A DNA stretch of 64,000 nucleotides from Novipirellula herctigrandis (GTDB taxonomy: Bacteria; Planctomycetota; Planctomycetia; Pirellulales; Pirellulaceae), in assembly GCA_007859835.1 (NCBI GenBank), contig SJPJ01000001.1, forward strand, positions 950,453-1,014,452, given 5' to 3'. Within the stretch, counting starts at the first letter, position 1. The number at the start of each line of letters is the position of its first letter. The translations under genes were made by a program, and so were the position numbers. The notes under the pieces were generated by a model, which ran no database searches, had not been told where the DNA came from, and worked only from the letters and a program-made list of their open reading frames with translations. Of this stretch, positions 28,664 to 38,362 are shown in pieces.

Positions 28664-28687
28664 GGGAGGGGGGGACAATGGGGGGGG
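28664..28687 (+). promoter_or_regulatory. G-quadruplex-prone G-tract in the leader of the MacAB-like operon
   Basis: The plus strand reads GGGA, seven G, ACAAT, then eight G, enough for four runs of three G. It lies 8 bases upstream of the minus-strand start codon of the membrane fusion gene, so the G-rich strand is the template for that operon. It could slow transcription entry or shape promoter access. The mRNA carries the C-rich copy and lacks a visible Shine-Dalgarno there. Confidence 0.4.
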
Positions 28688-28867
28688 AATACACCGTATT
28701 TGGTCAAACCCCGGAAACCGAGGCAAGTTCCGCGCGGATCGACAGCTTCAACCTCGGCGCCGCCCTAATGGGTGGTCCGAGCCCGATACCGATAAAACGC
28801 AATCAAATTAGCCCGAAGGCTGTACTAAAACCTTCTCAGGCCAGCGTCAAAAACCAGACCTACCACG

Positions 28868-30274
28868 CTATTGTAACTCGGGGGCAAAGTATCGATCGTC
28901 ATCGATTTTCAGATTCGCAGGAATCTTTTCAGCTAACTGGGCGGGTGTTAACGAAAATCGGGGATTAATTTCGACTTTGACCTCCTCGCCAAGCTGTGCC
29001 CCAGCGGCCTCGAGCCATCGCCGATGCTGTGCAACGATCGCCTCGCGTGACAATTTCGGCGTGTCGTTCTCGGCTCCGTCAGCGTTTTTCACTGGTGCAA
29101 ATCCGTCACTTGGCAATACCTCCACCACAAACGCGTTCTTGGCACTCGGCAACAAATCAAAGATGAACTTCTCGAACTTCACCGCATTTGGCTCGGTTGG
29201 GTCAACACGCTCGCCCGCCTCGTTCCGATACGGCACCTTCTTGGACGCCCGATGGAACGGCAATGCACTCGCTTGGGACGCGATCCGCACCAGGAAATCG
29301 ACGTCGATCACGTGCACGCCGATACTGCCGGCCCACAACTTCAATTCGCCATCGGCGTCTCGCGCCTCGGCGGCTTGTTCCGGCAAATCGCTGTATTCGA
29401 TTACTTGTACTCGACCATCCGCGATCGCAATATTTCCGACCTTTTCCATCGGATAGCGTTTTCGGATTACTTGGGTCGTCAATTCGCTTCGGCTCATCAA
29501 ATGATGACCAATCAAGGTGGGATCACACAGATTCACAAGCGGATTGTCGACTTGAATGTAAGCTAGATGTTTGACACCGCGTTTTTTCGCATCCGCCAAG
29601 GCTCCGCTCCGATCGAGCGCTCGAACCGTGCCACCGTGCCCATCGGGGCTGAGTGCCAAGGAAGCTTTCGACGCTAATAGCAATTTCCCGCTATTCGCAT
29701 CGACCGCCGGCATCGTCCCTTGGCGAAAAATAAATACGTCTTCCTTCTTGAGACCTAAGTAATTGTTCTCTTCAAAGTACGCTCGCGTCTCGGCGTCGGT
29801 TGCGTCACTTGTCATGATGTAGAACGGGATCGCGGCGCCGTAAATTGCCCCGATCGCTAACAAACGATCGGCAAACACTTGGAACAGTGTCCGATTCGAA
29901 ACGGGACCAACCGGAAACATTCCTTTCGGTCGGTCAAAGCCCAGCCGAGTTCCCTGTCCGCCAGCGACAAGAATCGCACCAACCTCACCGGCCCGTAGTG
30001 CTGCTTCGCCTCGCGTGGTCGCTTCGTCCACCGTCCAACTGGCCCCCGACCCATCGGCCAAAACCGCCGGTGGTGCCTGGGCCGTCGCGGCGATCGCCGC
30101 AAAGTCAGGCTTCTCGTCTTCGTCTGCAATCAGTGTGCTGAGCTGTGCAAAATCAATCTCCTCTAATTGACCGACCAACGATTCCCGCTCGACTTCGCTG
30201 AGTTGGTCCCAAAACTGAAGGACATGCGATTGTGAGAATTCTGCGAGGCGAGTTTTCAGAGCTTCAAGATTCAT
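28868..30274 (-). CDS. UDP-sugar pyrophosphorylase (UDPGP family; UDP-GlcNAc or UDP-Glc type)
   Basis: The protein has 468 aa. ILVAGGQGTRLGFDRPKGMF near residue 101 is the uridylyltransferase signature (GGxGTR with the catalytic Lys), in the form seen in eukaryote-like UDP-N-acetylglucosamine pyrophosphorylases. YIQVDNPLVNLCDP near 240 and a late FDLLPSAKNAFVVEV block near 370 support the family. It should make UDP-GlcNAc or UDP-glucose from UTP and the sugar 1-phosphate in the cytoplasm. Which sugar is favoured cannot be judged by eye. The N-terminal 75 residues are helical. It is followed downstream (same strand, lower coordinates) by the MacAB-like operon with about 210 bases between. Confidence 0.85.
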   Translation of the reverse strand: MNLEALKTRLAEFSQSHVLQFWDQLSEVERESLVGQLEEIDFAQLSTLIADEDEKPDFAAIAATAQAPPAVLADGSGASWTVDEATTRGEAALRAGEVGAILVAGGQGTRLGFDRPKGMFPVGPVSNRTLFQVFADRLLAIGAIYGAAIPFYIMTSDATDAETRAYFEENNYLGLKKEDVFIFRQGTMPAVDANSGKLLLASKASLALSPDGHGGTVRALDRSGALADAKKRGVKHLAYIQVDNPLVNLCDPTLIGHHLMSRSELTTQVIRKRYPMEKVGNIAIADGRVQVIEYSDLPEQAAEARDADGELKLWAGSIGVHVIDVDFLVRIASQASALPFHRASKKVPYRNEAGERVDPTEPNAVKFEKFIFDLLPSAKNAFVVEVLPSDGFAPVKNADGAENDTPKLSREAIVAQHRRWLEAAGAQLGEEVKVEINPRFSLTPAQLAEKIPANLKIDDDRYFAPELQ

Positions 30275-30332
30275 AATGGTTCAATTAGAGGTTCGTTGAA
30301 ATGGTCACGACCGAACCGCTAAAAGATACCAC

Positions 30333-31079
30333 TTATCGCAGAAAGTTCCATCCATGATTTGAGTAGCGAGTTTCGCGCAAATGGGCAATATTGTCGACTG
30401 GCAAATTGTCGCATGACACCTCACTTGCCCCAAAAACTTCATACAGACTTTGCTCTAAAACTTCCGGATTGACAGGAATATTCGTGATAAATTGCGAATG
30501 CTCGCGGCCTTGGCGATAGTCGGGCTGCCGCGGTGCCGTCCTTAGACAACGGGCGATTCGGTCGAGGTCGGCGGCGTACAGGATTGTACCGTGGTACAGG
30601 ACATGATGACGCACCATCCGCATACTATTGCCCGAGAACTTCTTGTTTTGAAACGTCAAATCACAGGTACCCTGAAACGCCACATCGGGCAACTGTTGAC
30701 GGACAGCCTGTAAAACACGTTGCATGACAAATTCATGAGCCAAATCGATCCGACCAATCGTAGGCCGCATATCGACATCGAGTACAACGCTATACATCAA
30801 ACACCCCGGCCCAGCGACGATCGAAGCACCGCCGGTACAACGACGAAATACTGGAATCGACTCCGCTTGGCAGTACGCAACGTCCACTTCCTCTGCCACC
30901 CGCGAAGACCGCCCGACCACGACAACCGGATCGCGAAATTGCCAAACGCGAATGACTTCGTTTGATCGTTTCGCAGACGAATCTTCTTGCTTGCTCGCTT
31001 CATCCGCCATTAACAATAACGACTCATCAAGAGCCAATTGGTCAGCCGGGTCCGATAGAGCATGTTTGAGGATTTGCAT
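30333..31079 (-). CDS. Lipoate-protein ligase A / octanoyltransferase family protein
   Basis: The 248-aa protein has the LplA/LipM fold marks: VVVGRSSRVAEEVD near residue 54, VFRRCTGGASIVAGPG near 77 (substrate-binding loop), and NKKFSGNSMRMVRHHVLYHG near 150, where the Lys before FSGN contacts the lipoyl- or octanoyl-adenylate. It attaches lipoate or octanoate to the lipoyl domains of dehydrogenase complexes or GcvH. It lacks the separate C-terminal accessory domain of E. coli LplA, so a LipM/LplJ-like role is possible. It starts 59 bases upstream of the pyrophosphorylase gene on the same strand; no functional link is evident. Confidence 0.85.
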   Translation of the reverse strand: MQILKHALSDPADQLALDESLLLMADEASKQEDSSAKRSNEVIRVWQFRDPVVVVGRSSRVAEEVDVAYCQAESIPVFRRCTGGASIVAGPGCLMYSVVLDVDMRPTIGRIDLAHEFVMQRVLQAVRQQLPDVAFQGTCDLTFQNKKFSGNSMRMVRHHVLYHGTILYAADLDRIARCLRTAPRQPDYRQGREHSQFITNIPVNPEVLEQSLYEVFGASEVSCDNLPVDNIAHLRETRYSNHGWNFLR

Positions 31080-31238
31080 TCGCTAGTTGTGATCGATTCG
31101 TTAAAAACGGACAACCACACATATTGCCAGTGCATTGACTTGCCGCTGCATTGCCTACTATGTCTTCGCAATGTCCTGTAAAATCGCTTTATCAGACATA
31201 CTAGACCGATCGACATCAACCATTGCCATGGATCGCAC

Positions 31239-34200
31239 GTGTCAAACGACAACCCATTTTCGCAATCGCATACGCCTCCCCCAATCCCCCCCAATTCGCG
31301 GGCGAATCCCACTCATTCCAACAAACGAATCTTCGTCGTACTCGGCGTGATCGCTTTGTTTACTGTGATGCTTTGCGGCGGTTTAGGCGTGGTCGGATTC
31401 ATCGCGATGCAACGGATAGCGCAACCGCCGAGCGACGTTACGCTGCCCGAAACGCCACCGTCCTTCCCAAGCGACCTAGCCAACTTTAATCAATCACTTG
31501 CCAAGGTTGCCACCGACCCGCTTTCGGATCTAGTGGTGCCCCAGTCGTCACTTGATTCCTTTATCCGCAAATCGGCTGATGCGTTAGTCGCCGAAGAAGA
31601 CGTTCCGTTTAGCTCGGGCGTGTTCATCGAAGCGGTCGGAAAGAGCGAGTTCTGTACCAGTGACTTCGGCCTTATCGAACGGATCACGATGCGAAATTGG
31701 TTGAACGAAAGTCCCATTTTTCCCGAGGCTCTTGACGCACACTACCGGATCCTCGACGTGCGTTTGGACGCCTCTGGCGATTTGGCCGAAGTCGATCTAT
31801 TGAGTTATTCTGCTGACAATCAAGTCGAAACGATCCAGTGGTTCTTGGTCAAGGAAGAGGGAAAGTGGAGGTTCTATGATTGGCAACGTCTCGAATTTGG
31901 TCGGCGTGAATCGGACGAGTACGCGGCCTATTTGAAGGGTGAACCACCCGTAGACGACGGTTACTACACGGCACTCGAACTACTGGTCGACGCCGAAACG
32001 GCTTGGCAAGAAGACCGCCACGAGGAAGCTCGACAAATCGTCCGCAGCGCCGAATCAACACTAATGCTTGCCGCGGATCGCCCCTCGTTCCAACTTCGCA
32101 CCGCACACTCTTGGATGCGAATGTATCAATATGCCGAGGCGATCGCCGCGATGAAAGCGATCCAAGACCCCGACGCAATGTTGGGGGTTTGGCCGTCGAT
32201 GGCGGTTTGCCTATGGAGTCTCGACCAAAACGAAGAGGCGCTGCAAGCCGCGTTGAAATCGCAGAACCAATCGCCCGACCACCCAAACACACAGTGGATT
32301 TTGTCCGAAATCTATAATGAACTCGGTCGTGACGACGAATCGGCTGATTTGGCGATCAAAGCACTGCCAATGATCCCCCATGATCCGACGGTCGCCAATT
32401 GTGTGCTGCGTCAATCGCGGCCCAAAGATGTTGAGGTCCTGCTTAACGTTCAACAGAAAGCCGAAACCGAAAATGGTTGGACACGTATCCTCGACACAGC
32501 GGCCGACAACACCAAATTCGGCGAAGCACTTCTCAATGCAATCGAAACACGAAGCGATTTGCCCATGGGATTAGCCGACATGGCAGCAGCCAACTTGGCT
32601 TGGTCCAACAACGAATACGAGGCAGCGGCTATTCATTTTCTCGCCGCCCAAAAGACGGTGAAGCTCGAGGAATTGGCTGTGGCTGCGTCGAATGACTATT
32701 TGGCATTACGCCTTCAAGAAAGCGAATTCAAAAAACTATTCGCCGAATCTACCGACATCGAGGCCACGACCCAAAAGCTCGTTCGCCGCGCCTACGACGA
32801 TGCTCTCTACAGCGATACCAGGAAACTAATAGACGCGCTCTCCGAGCAAACCGACTTTGTTGAAAATCCTTGGGCGGCTGGGCTGCGTGGTTTTGCCTTT
32901 TACGAAGATGGCCAAAACGAGAGTGCTCTTGCGGACTTCGAGACGTTCTTAGCGTGGCAATTGAACAACACCAATGCGATCGAAGAAGACGACCAATGGA
33001 TCAAGGACACGACCGAGTACTATATCGCAACGACGCTGTTGAAACTCGGACGACCTGCGGACGTGACAACGCGTTGGCCCGATGATCTGAACCGCCATTG
33101 GCAAGTCGGCGACTATCTTCTCACCTCGAATCGACCGGAAATCGCCACCGCGTTCCTCAATGCCACATCGAAATCACCATCTGATTCGGTCCGCCTGCAG
33201 CAACTGCGACTGCTAGCACACCAAGCCTATGTTTCCAATGATCCCGTACAAGGCGATCAGTTGTACCTAGATGCACTGGACCTTTCGAACACAGTGATTG
33301 ATGACGACCAATCTTATCTGCGACCTGCGATTGTTCGCCGATGGGCAAACGATTGTGTCCTCAGCCAATCAAAACCGCCAAAAAATCTCGATCAACTCGC
33401 CCATGAATCGATCGGACCGTTCATCTCAACCGCCGTCGAAGAATCGGTTCGATTGCGCGATCCTAATCAATGCGCACAATGGCAAGCAGTAGCGAATCAG
33501 ATGGGCGTCGTTTCGGGGGATATCTATGCATCGATTCGTCAAGAAGTCGGAATGCTCGAATGGTCGCAAGGGAATGCCGACGAGGCCGCGTCGGCACTCA
33601 AGGAATGTGTCGCCCATACCGACTCGGACGAAACGTGGCTCTACGACGATCGCATCCAAAACGCTATCACCGCGATGGCACGCGCTGGTCGAATCGAAGA
33701 AGCACGTGAATGGCTTGCTTCGATTCCACCTACTGACGATGCAATTCCCCTGACCGTGTCACTCGACTTGGCCACAGGTCAATTCGATAACCTGAACGAG
33801 GCAATGGACGCTCTCGATCGAGACGAAGCGACTCGGTTCCTCAATCGATCTTTCAACAACAGCCGACTGCAATGGTATTGCAATCAGCCGAAACTGATCG
33901 ATTTGTTGAAAAAGTTTCCGTTGGTGATTGGCAGCAACACTGCGTCCAGTGGAGACTTAGTGATGGGTGATGGCGGCGAAATTAGTGGCGATGCAATCGA
34001 GCAATTGCTCGAAGCCGCACTGGGCGAGCCGTTTTCGGCCGAACCGTTTGACGGCCAATCACGCAAACTGGAACAAGCATGGCTAGCGAGTTCGCAAAGT
34101 GGCAATCGGATTTTGATACTCTGGTCGCATCCTGAATATGAACTCAAAGAGTTGCCCAAAGATCTTCAGCTTGCGTTGGATCAAAAGCTTCGTCGTATGT

Positions 34201-34655
34201 CGATCGAAATAATTGATGAGAATCCCAAGGCAGAAGAACGATTGTTTAAAATCGCTGCACAGGCCGCCGGAAAAAGTGCGATTCTGTTTACATGGTCGCC
34301 CCGCTCCCATTGCTGGACAGGACCTGAATTGCGGCGAAGGTTGGAATGGGACGGTCGCGTGCCGCTCGGTTTGGACATACCGAATGTGGACTTGGTGGAA
34401 AAAGCAATCGACACCGACTCCCCCGATCCACCCACGATCGACGATTGGGAAAAACGACTGACACAACAGGGGGCTCCATTGTCGGTAACCTTGAGCGTCC
34501 CCTGTGAAAACGGCGTCGAAAAAATTCCGGCGGAAATCGTTCGCGTCGACGTTGATAATTACGACATCTTCGTCCGCCCAAAACAAGACAGCAAGATTAA
34601 CCCGTTGGTCCAAGCAGGGATCGAGTACACGTGCTACGCTGGATATTTGGAGTAA
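31239..34655 (+). CDS. Large TPR-containing membrane protein
   Basis: The 1138-aa protein starts with GTG (MSNDNPFSQSH). A Pro-rich cytoplasmic stub precedes one TM at about 30-57 (IFVVLGVIALFTVMLCGG), so most of the protein is probably outside the cytoplasm. Residues 90-230 form an alpha+beta domain of unknown type; residues 240-860 are TPR-like helix pairs (AYSEAIAAMKA-type and LSEIYNELGRDDESADLAIKA). The last 230 residues are a further alpha+beta domain (ILILWSHPEYEL; IPAEIVRVDVDNYDIFVRP). No enzyme motif seen. The double-AAA+ gene starts 125 bases downstream on the same strand, so this may be the envelope component of that system, but this is inference from position. Confidence 0.65.
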   Translation: MSNDNPFSQSHTPPPIPPNSRANPTHSNKRIFVVLGVIALFTVMLCGGLGVVGFIAMQRIAQPPSDVTLPETPPSFPSDLANFNQSLAKVATDPLSDLVVPQSSLDSFIRKSADALVAEEDVPFSSGVFIEAVGKSEFCTSDFGLIERITMRNWLNESPIFPEALDAHYRILDVRLDASGDLAEVDLLSYSADNQVETIQWFLVKEEGKWRFYDWQRLEFGRRESDEYAAYLKGEPPVDDGYYTALELLVDAETAWQEDRHEEARQIVRSAESTLMLAADRPSFQLRTAHSWMRMYQYAEAIAAMKAIQDPDAMLGVWPSMAVCLWSLDQNEEALQAALKSQNQSPDHPNTQWILSEIYNELGRDDESADLAIKALPMIPHDPTVANCVLRQSRPKDVEVLLNVQQKAETENGWTRILDTAADNTKFGEALLNAIETRSDLPMGLADMAAANLAWSNNEYEAAAIHFLAAQKTVKLEELAVAASNDYLALRLQESEFKKLFAESTDIEATTQKLVRRAYDDALYSDTRKLIDALSEQTDFVENPWAAGLRGFAFYEDGQNESALADFETFLAWQLNNTNAIEEDDQWIKDTTEYYIATTLLKLGRPADVTTRWPDDLNRHWQVGDYLLTSNRPEIATAFLNATSKSPSDSVRLQQLRLLAHQAYVSNDPVQGDQLYLDALDLSNTVIDDDQSYLRPAIVRRWANDCVLSQSKPPKNLDQLAHESIGPFISTAVEESVRLRDPNQCAQWQAVANQMGVVSGDIYASIRQEVGMLEWSQGNADEAASALKECVAHTDSDETWLYDDRIQNAITAMARAGRIEEAREWLASIPPTDDAIPLTVSLDLATGQFDNLNEAMDALDRDEATRFLNRSFNNSRLQWYCNQPKLIDLLKKFPLVIGSNTASSGDLVMGDGGEISGDAIEQLLEAALGEPFSAEPFDGQSRKLEQAWLASSQSGNRILILWSHPEYELKELPKDLQLALDQKLRRMSIEIIDENPKAEERLFKIAAQAAGKSAILFTWSPRSHCWTGPELRRRLEWDGRVPLGLDIPNVDLVEKAIDTDSPDPPTIDDWEKRLTQQGAPLSVTLSVPCENGVEKIPAEIVRVDVDNYDIFVRPKQDSKINPLVQAGIEYTCYAGYLE

Positions 34656-34780
34656 CCAACGCCGGCGGGCCCGACTAACGGAAGCCCGGCAACTCTCGCA
34701 ATTTCGTCGTCTATCTCTCATCCAATGCCGGAAATCCCGATGGTGTTTCCAGCGTAATCCTCAATAGCTAATCATTTCTC

Positions 34781-36880
34781 TTGGCTACACCTGATTCCTT
34801 TTGGCTTTCGACGCCTCGTAAAGACATTTTGCCGACGATTCAATCGGCACTTCGAGATCAGTTTGTGTTTTGCGATGAAATCGCGGACCTATTGTCGGCT
34901 GCCTTTTACGAGCCATGCAATGTTCTGCTTTGGGGGCCTGGCGGTCACGGAAAATCGGAAATGGCCGTTGCTGCTCTGCGGGGGTTAGGACTTGCCGAAA
35001 GCGAAATTTTCATCCAATCGTTTGGCGAAGGGATGAGTGAAGACCGCTTGTGGGGTGGACCGGACATGGCGTCGCTCGATACATGTGTGCGCTACGACAC
35101 GACTCGATCGTTCCTGGCCCCACAGTATAAGGTTGTCATCTTCGAAGAACTCTTCGACGCACCCGCCCAAGCGTTGTTGCCACTAAAAGATGTCTTGACC
35201 CGTCGCGTCTTTATGAACGGCCCCGAACGCGTCGAGATGTCGGCAAAGGTCGTCATCGCTTGCACCAACAAAGACCCTCGGGAATTCGCCGAAGATAGCG
35301 ATGCAGTTCAAGCGTTGATGGAACGATTCTTGTTACAGAAAGAAGTCCGTTGGCCTGGTTACGAAGCGAAGCACTACCGAGAATTGTTCGCCAAAGTTCG
35401 CCCCGGTGCGAGCATGGGCGGCAAACAACTCCACACGCTCCTTTCCAAAGTCATCGCGGGGCTCAACGAAGACAAAACATTTATCATGTCGCCGCGGATG
35501 GCCATTCAATCACTCGAAGTCGTCTCCAACGCCGCCCGTATCCACGGCGACGACATCATCACGCCCGACGCATTCCAAAGCATTCGCTTCGTTCAGGGAA
35601 TGCAATCCTACACAGCGGATCTGGCTCGACGCATCGAAAAGCAACTCCCGGGCGGAAAGTCTGTCGACAGTGCCTCCTCGAAGGAACTCGTCAACATCCC
35701 GCTTTCGGAACAAGATTTTTCGCACCACAACGCGGGCCCTCTTAAGACGCCGCGCCGCGAGATCCCAAAAATGGTTCGCGAAACTCTCGAATCGAGGTTC
35801 ATTCACGCTGACGAAATTGTCCAAGTCCTTACCCACGCCTTTTTCCAACCTTGCAATGTCCTTCTTTGGGGACCGGGCGGCCATGGAAAATCCGACATGG
35901 TTATGACCGCGTTACGAGCACTGGGGTACGAAGAAGACGAGATCTTTTTACAGTCATTCGGCGAAGGAATGACCGAAGACCGGCTTTGGGGCGGCCCAAA
36001 TATCGCCAAACTTGATGTTTGCTTGGAATACGACACCGACCGGTCGTTCTTGCCCTACGAAGTCGTCATCCTCGAAGAAATTCTCGACGCATCAAGCCAA
36101 GCCCTCTTGCCTCTGAAAGACGTTCTTACTCGACGCGTTTTCATGAACGGCAACCAAGGCGTTCCGATGATGTCCAAATCGATCGTCGCATGTACCAACA
36201 AGGACCCGCGTCAATTCGCGAAAGACAGCGACGCGGTCAAAGCACTTCTCGAACGGTTCCCATTGCAATTAGAAGTCCGCTGGCCATCCTACGAGCAAAC
36301 CGATTATGAGGCCCTGTTCAGCAAAACGCACCCGGACGCTGGGCCCGACCGCCGCAAACTCAACCGCATTTACGCACACGTCATCGCCGACCTCAACGAC
36401 GAACGTGACGCTGGGTTCCACGTGTCGCCACGTATCGCATTGGGCGGACTACGACTGGCAGCCAACAGCGTCGGACGACATGGGCGACGCAAAATGATTG
36501 TCGAGGACATTCTGACGATTCGTAACGTCCAAGGGATGGAATCGTACAAGAAAGATGTCGAAGCGATGATCCGGTCAGCTCTTCTCGAAGGGGGTGTCGA
36601 AGTGTTGCTAAGCGATATCGACGAACGTGCGGGGCGGTTGCAGGGAAAAATGGAAGAGATCAACGCCAAATTCGAAATGGCGAAACAGCTTGACGATGAA
36701 GCTCGTGGCGACGTCAACGACGAAGCAATCACAGCAATGGTGGATTTGATGAGCAGCATGGATTCACTGAAGCACGAATTACTACATCTGCAAATTTCCG
36801 ATCCAGCCCTGCAAAAATGGAAAAAACGTAGCGAAACCTTAGTCGACGAATTGGCAACCGAAATCGAAGCGGGGAGCTAG
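34781..36880 (+). CDS. Tandem double MoxR-type AAA+ ATPase
   Basis: The 699-aa product starts at TTG. It holds two closely similar AAA+ modules: Walker A WGPGGHGKS near residues 51 and 362, a shared SFGEGM(S/T)EDRLWGGP block after each, sensor-1 ACTNKDPR, and LMERF / LLERF as likely Arg-finger regions. The Walker B segments read VVIFEE and VVILEE, so Glu replaces the usual Asp in both. The final 90 residues form a charged coiled coil. MoxR ATPases act with a VWA protein as chaperones that insert cofactors or remodel complexes (RavA-ViaA, CoxD-CoxE, NorQ-NorD are known pairs). The VWA gene follows after 3 bases. Two AAA+ modules in one chain is unusual; hexamer architecture could be trimers of doublets. 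Confidence 0.85.
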   Translation: MATPDSFWLSTPRKDILPTIQSALRDQFVFCDEIADLLSAAFYEPCNVLLWGPGGHGKSEMAVAALRGLGLAESEIFIQSFGEGMSEDRLWGGPDMASLDTCVRYDTTRSFLAPQYKVVIFEELFDAPAQALLPLKDVLTRRVFMNGPERVEMSAKVVIACTNKDPREFAEDSDAVQALMERFLLQKEVRWPGYEAKHYRELFAKVRPGASMGGKQLHTLLSKVIAGLNEDKTFIMSPRMAIQSLEVVSNAARIHGDDIITPDAFQSIRFVQGMQSYTADLARRIEKQLPGGKSVDSASSKELVNIPLSEQDFSHHNAGPLKTPRREIPKMVRETLESRFIHADEIVQVLTHAFFQPCNVLLWGPGGHGKSDMVMTALRALGYEEDEIFLQSFGEGMTEDRLWGGPNIAKLDVCLEYDTDRSFLPYEVVILEEILDASSQALLPLKDVLTRRVFMNGNQGVPMMSKSIVACTNKDPRQFAKDSDAVKALLERFPLQLEVRWPSYEQTDYEALFSKTHPDAGPDRRKLNRIYAHVIADLNDERDAGFHVSPRIALGGLRLAANSVGRHGRRKMIVEDILTIRNVQGMESYKKDVEAMIRSALLEGGVEVLLSDIDERAGRLQGKMEEINAKFEMAKQLDDEARGDVNDEAITAMVDLMSSMDSLKHELLHLQISDPALQKWKKRSETLVDELATEIEAGS

Positions 36881-36883
36881 TCG

Positions 36884-38362
36884 ATGGATCGCATCCGTGT
36901 CGAGCGAAAATTTCGCGACTTTATTCGCTATCACACTCACGTCAGCTATCCGGAATCGAGTGAACGCCGTCAACAAATCAACACGGCCGAAGTCATCAAC
37001 AAGCTCGATGCGATTGGAATGCATCACGTCGCAGTCCCAATGATTTGGGACGGTGTCCACTTGGTCGACGAGGGCCGACTCGCAGGTGCGAGCGAAATCG
37101 AACGACGAGTCCGGTTCACCTACCGACTGCGAATGTGGAAAGTGACGACATGGCTTGATGAAGTTTTCCGCTGGTCAGATCGCGATATCGAAACCTACTT
37201 GCTACTTGCCCAAGCCCTTCGCGACGTTGAATTTGATCACATCCGTGGACGTACCGATGTGGATCGAGCGATTGCAAACGTCGCCGTCATCTCCACCGCC
37301 AAACGATCGGTCGCCGTTGGTATTCCGCCCGACACGATCACTCGCCAAATCAATTGGGCACTTGGCGAAGTCGGAGGATTGGAAGCCGACGAGGTCGATT
37401 TACTTGAATGCTTGCCCGACGAAAGCATGCTAAAGCCAACCGACAAGATCGACCACGAACAAATGTCACGGGATCGTGGAGTCACGTCGATCCAGCTCGT
37501 CGAAAACATCGACACACGTGGCCGCATCGCTTCCTTATTCTCCGATTGTTTTGGCGGCATTCGCAAAGAGCCCGAGCAAAAGGAAATGCACCCGTTGTCC
37601 GTTCGTCGCCTGGATGTCGCCTCGCGATTGTTGGCCGAACCCGGAATGGAAGCGTTGCTAAGGATTTCGCGGATTGCAAACGAATACGTTGCCTTTCAGC
37701 CACGCTTTGAGAAGAAAATGATTCCCTCGCCCGATGGGGATCAAACACGTATGCGGATGATGCAATCGTACGACGAGTTGCCAAAGATCGCGCCAGCAGC
37801 ATGGGCGTTGAAGGTCGCTGCTCCAAAGTACTTTCGCTATCGTTTGGCAACAAAAAGTTTCATGGTGCGAGAAAAGATCAAACGAAGCGACAAAAAGCAA
37901 TTCTTCTACGCCATGTTGGATCGTAGCAAATCGATGCAACAGGGCGAACGGATCTACAAACTGCTAGCCATTCTGCTAAATCGATTGCGAGCGGTTTCGC
38001 GGCGCGAAGCCATCCTCGGCTACAGTTTTTTCGATTCCGTTGTTCACGATCAGGTTGTCATCTCGGAAGTCGCAGAAGCCCGCGAGCAAATTCGGCAAAT
38101 GCACTATGAATTCTTCATGGGCGACGATACCGACATAAACTTGGCTCTGCGAGAAGGCATCAAGCGAATCAAAACCCTGGTGAGCGACATTAGTTCGGAG
38201 CAACCTGAATTGATCATCGTGACCGATGGCGATCACGGAATCAATGTCAAGCCAGAAGAGCTTAAAGGAATCCTGCTGCATGTATTCATCGTTGAAGAGT
38301 GCAACGACGACTTGATTAAGCTAGCCAAGGCAACAGGCGGCGTCGCGCTACAAGAGTTGTGA
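36884..38362 (+). CDS. VWA-domain protein, partner of the double AAA+ ATPase
   Basis: This 492-aa protein has no signal peptide or TM, so it is cytoplasmic. The N-terminal 330 residues are helical and unassigned. The VWA domain spans about 340-492: MLDRSKSM near 346 gives the MIDAS DxSxS, GDDTDINLAL near 417 supplies the MIDAS Thr, and IIVTDGDHG near 444 the Asp. It is about the size of ViaA (near 480 aa) and similarly ends with the VWA domain. Three bases separate it from the AAA+ stop codon, a clear operon. Client proteins are unknown; no oxidoreductase or cofactor gene lies beside it. Its last 15 bases overlap the end of the opposing thiamine gene. Confidence 0.85.
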   Translation: MDRIRVERKFRDFIRYHTHVSYPESSERRQQINTAEVINKLDAIGMHHVAVPMIWDGVHLVDEGRLAGASEIERRVRFTYRLRMWKVTTWLDEVFRWSDRDIETYLLLAQALRDVEFDHIRGRTDVDRAIANVAVISTAKRSVAVGIPPDTITRQINWALGEVGGLEADEVDLLECLPDESMLKPTDKIDHEQMSRDRGVTSIQLVENIDTRGRIASLFSDCFGGIRKEPEQKEMHPLSVRRLDVASRLLAEPGMEALLRISRIANEYVAFQPRFEKKMIPSPDGDQTRMRMMQSYDELPKIAPAAWALKVAAPKYFRYRLATKSFMVREKIKRSDKKQFFYAMLDRSKSMQQGERIYKLLAILLNRLRAVSRREAILGYSFFDSVVHDQVVISEVAEAREQIRQMHYEFFMGDDTDINLALREGIKRIKTLVSDISSEQPELIIVTDGDHGINVKPEELKGILLHVFIVEECNDDLIKLAKATGGVALQEL

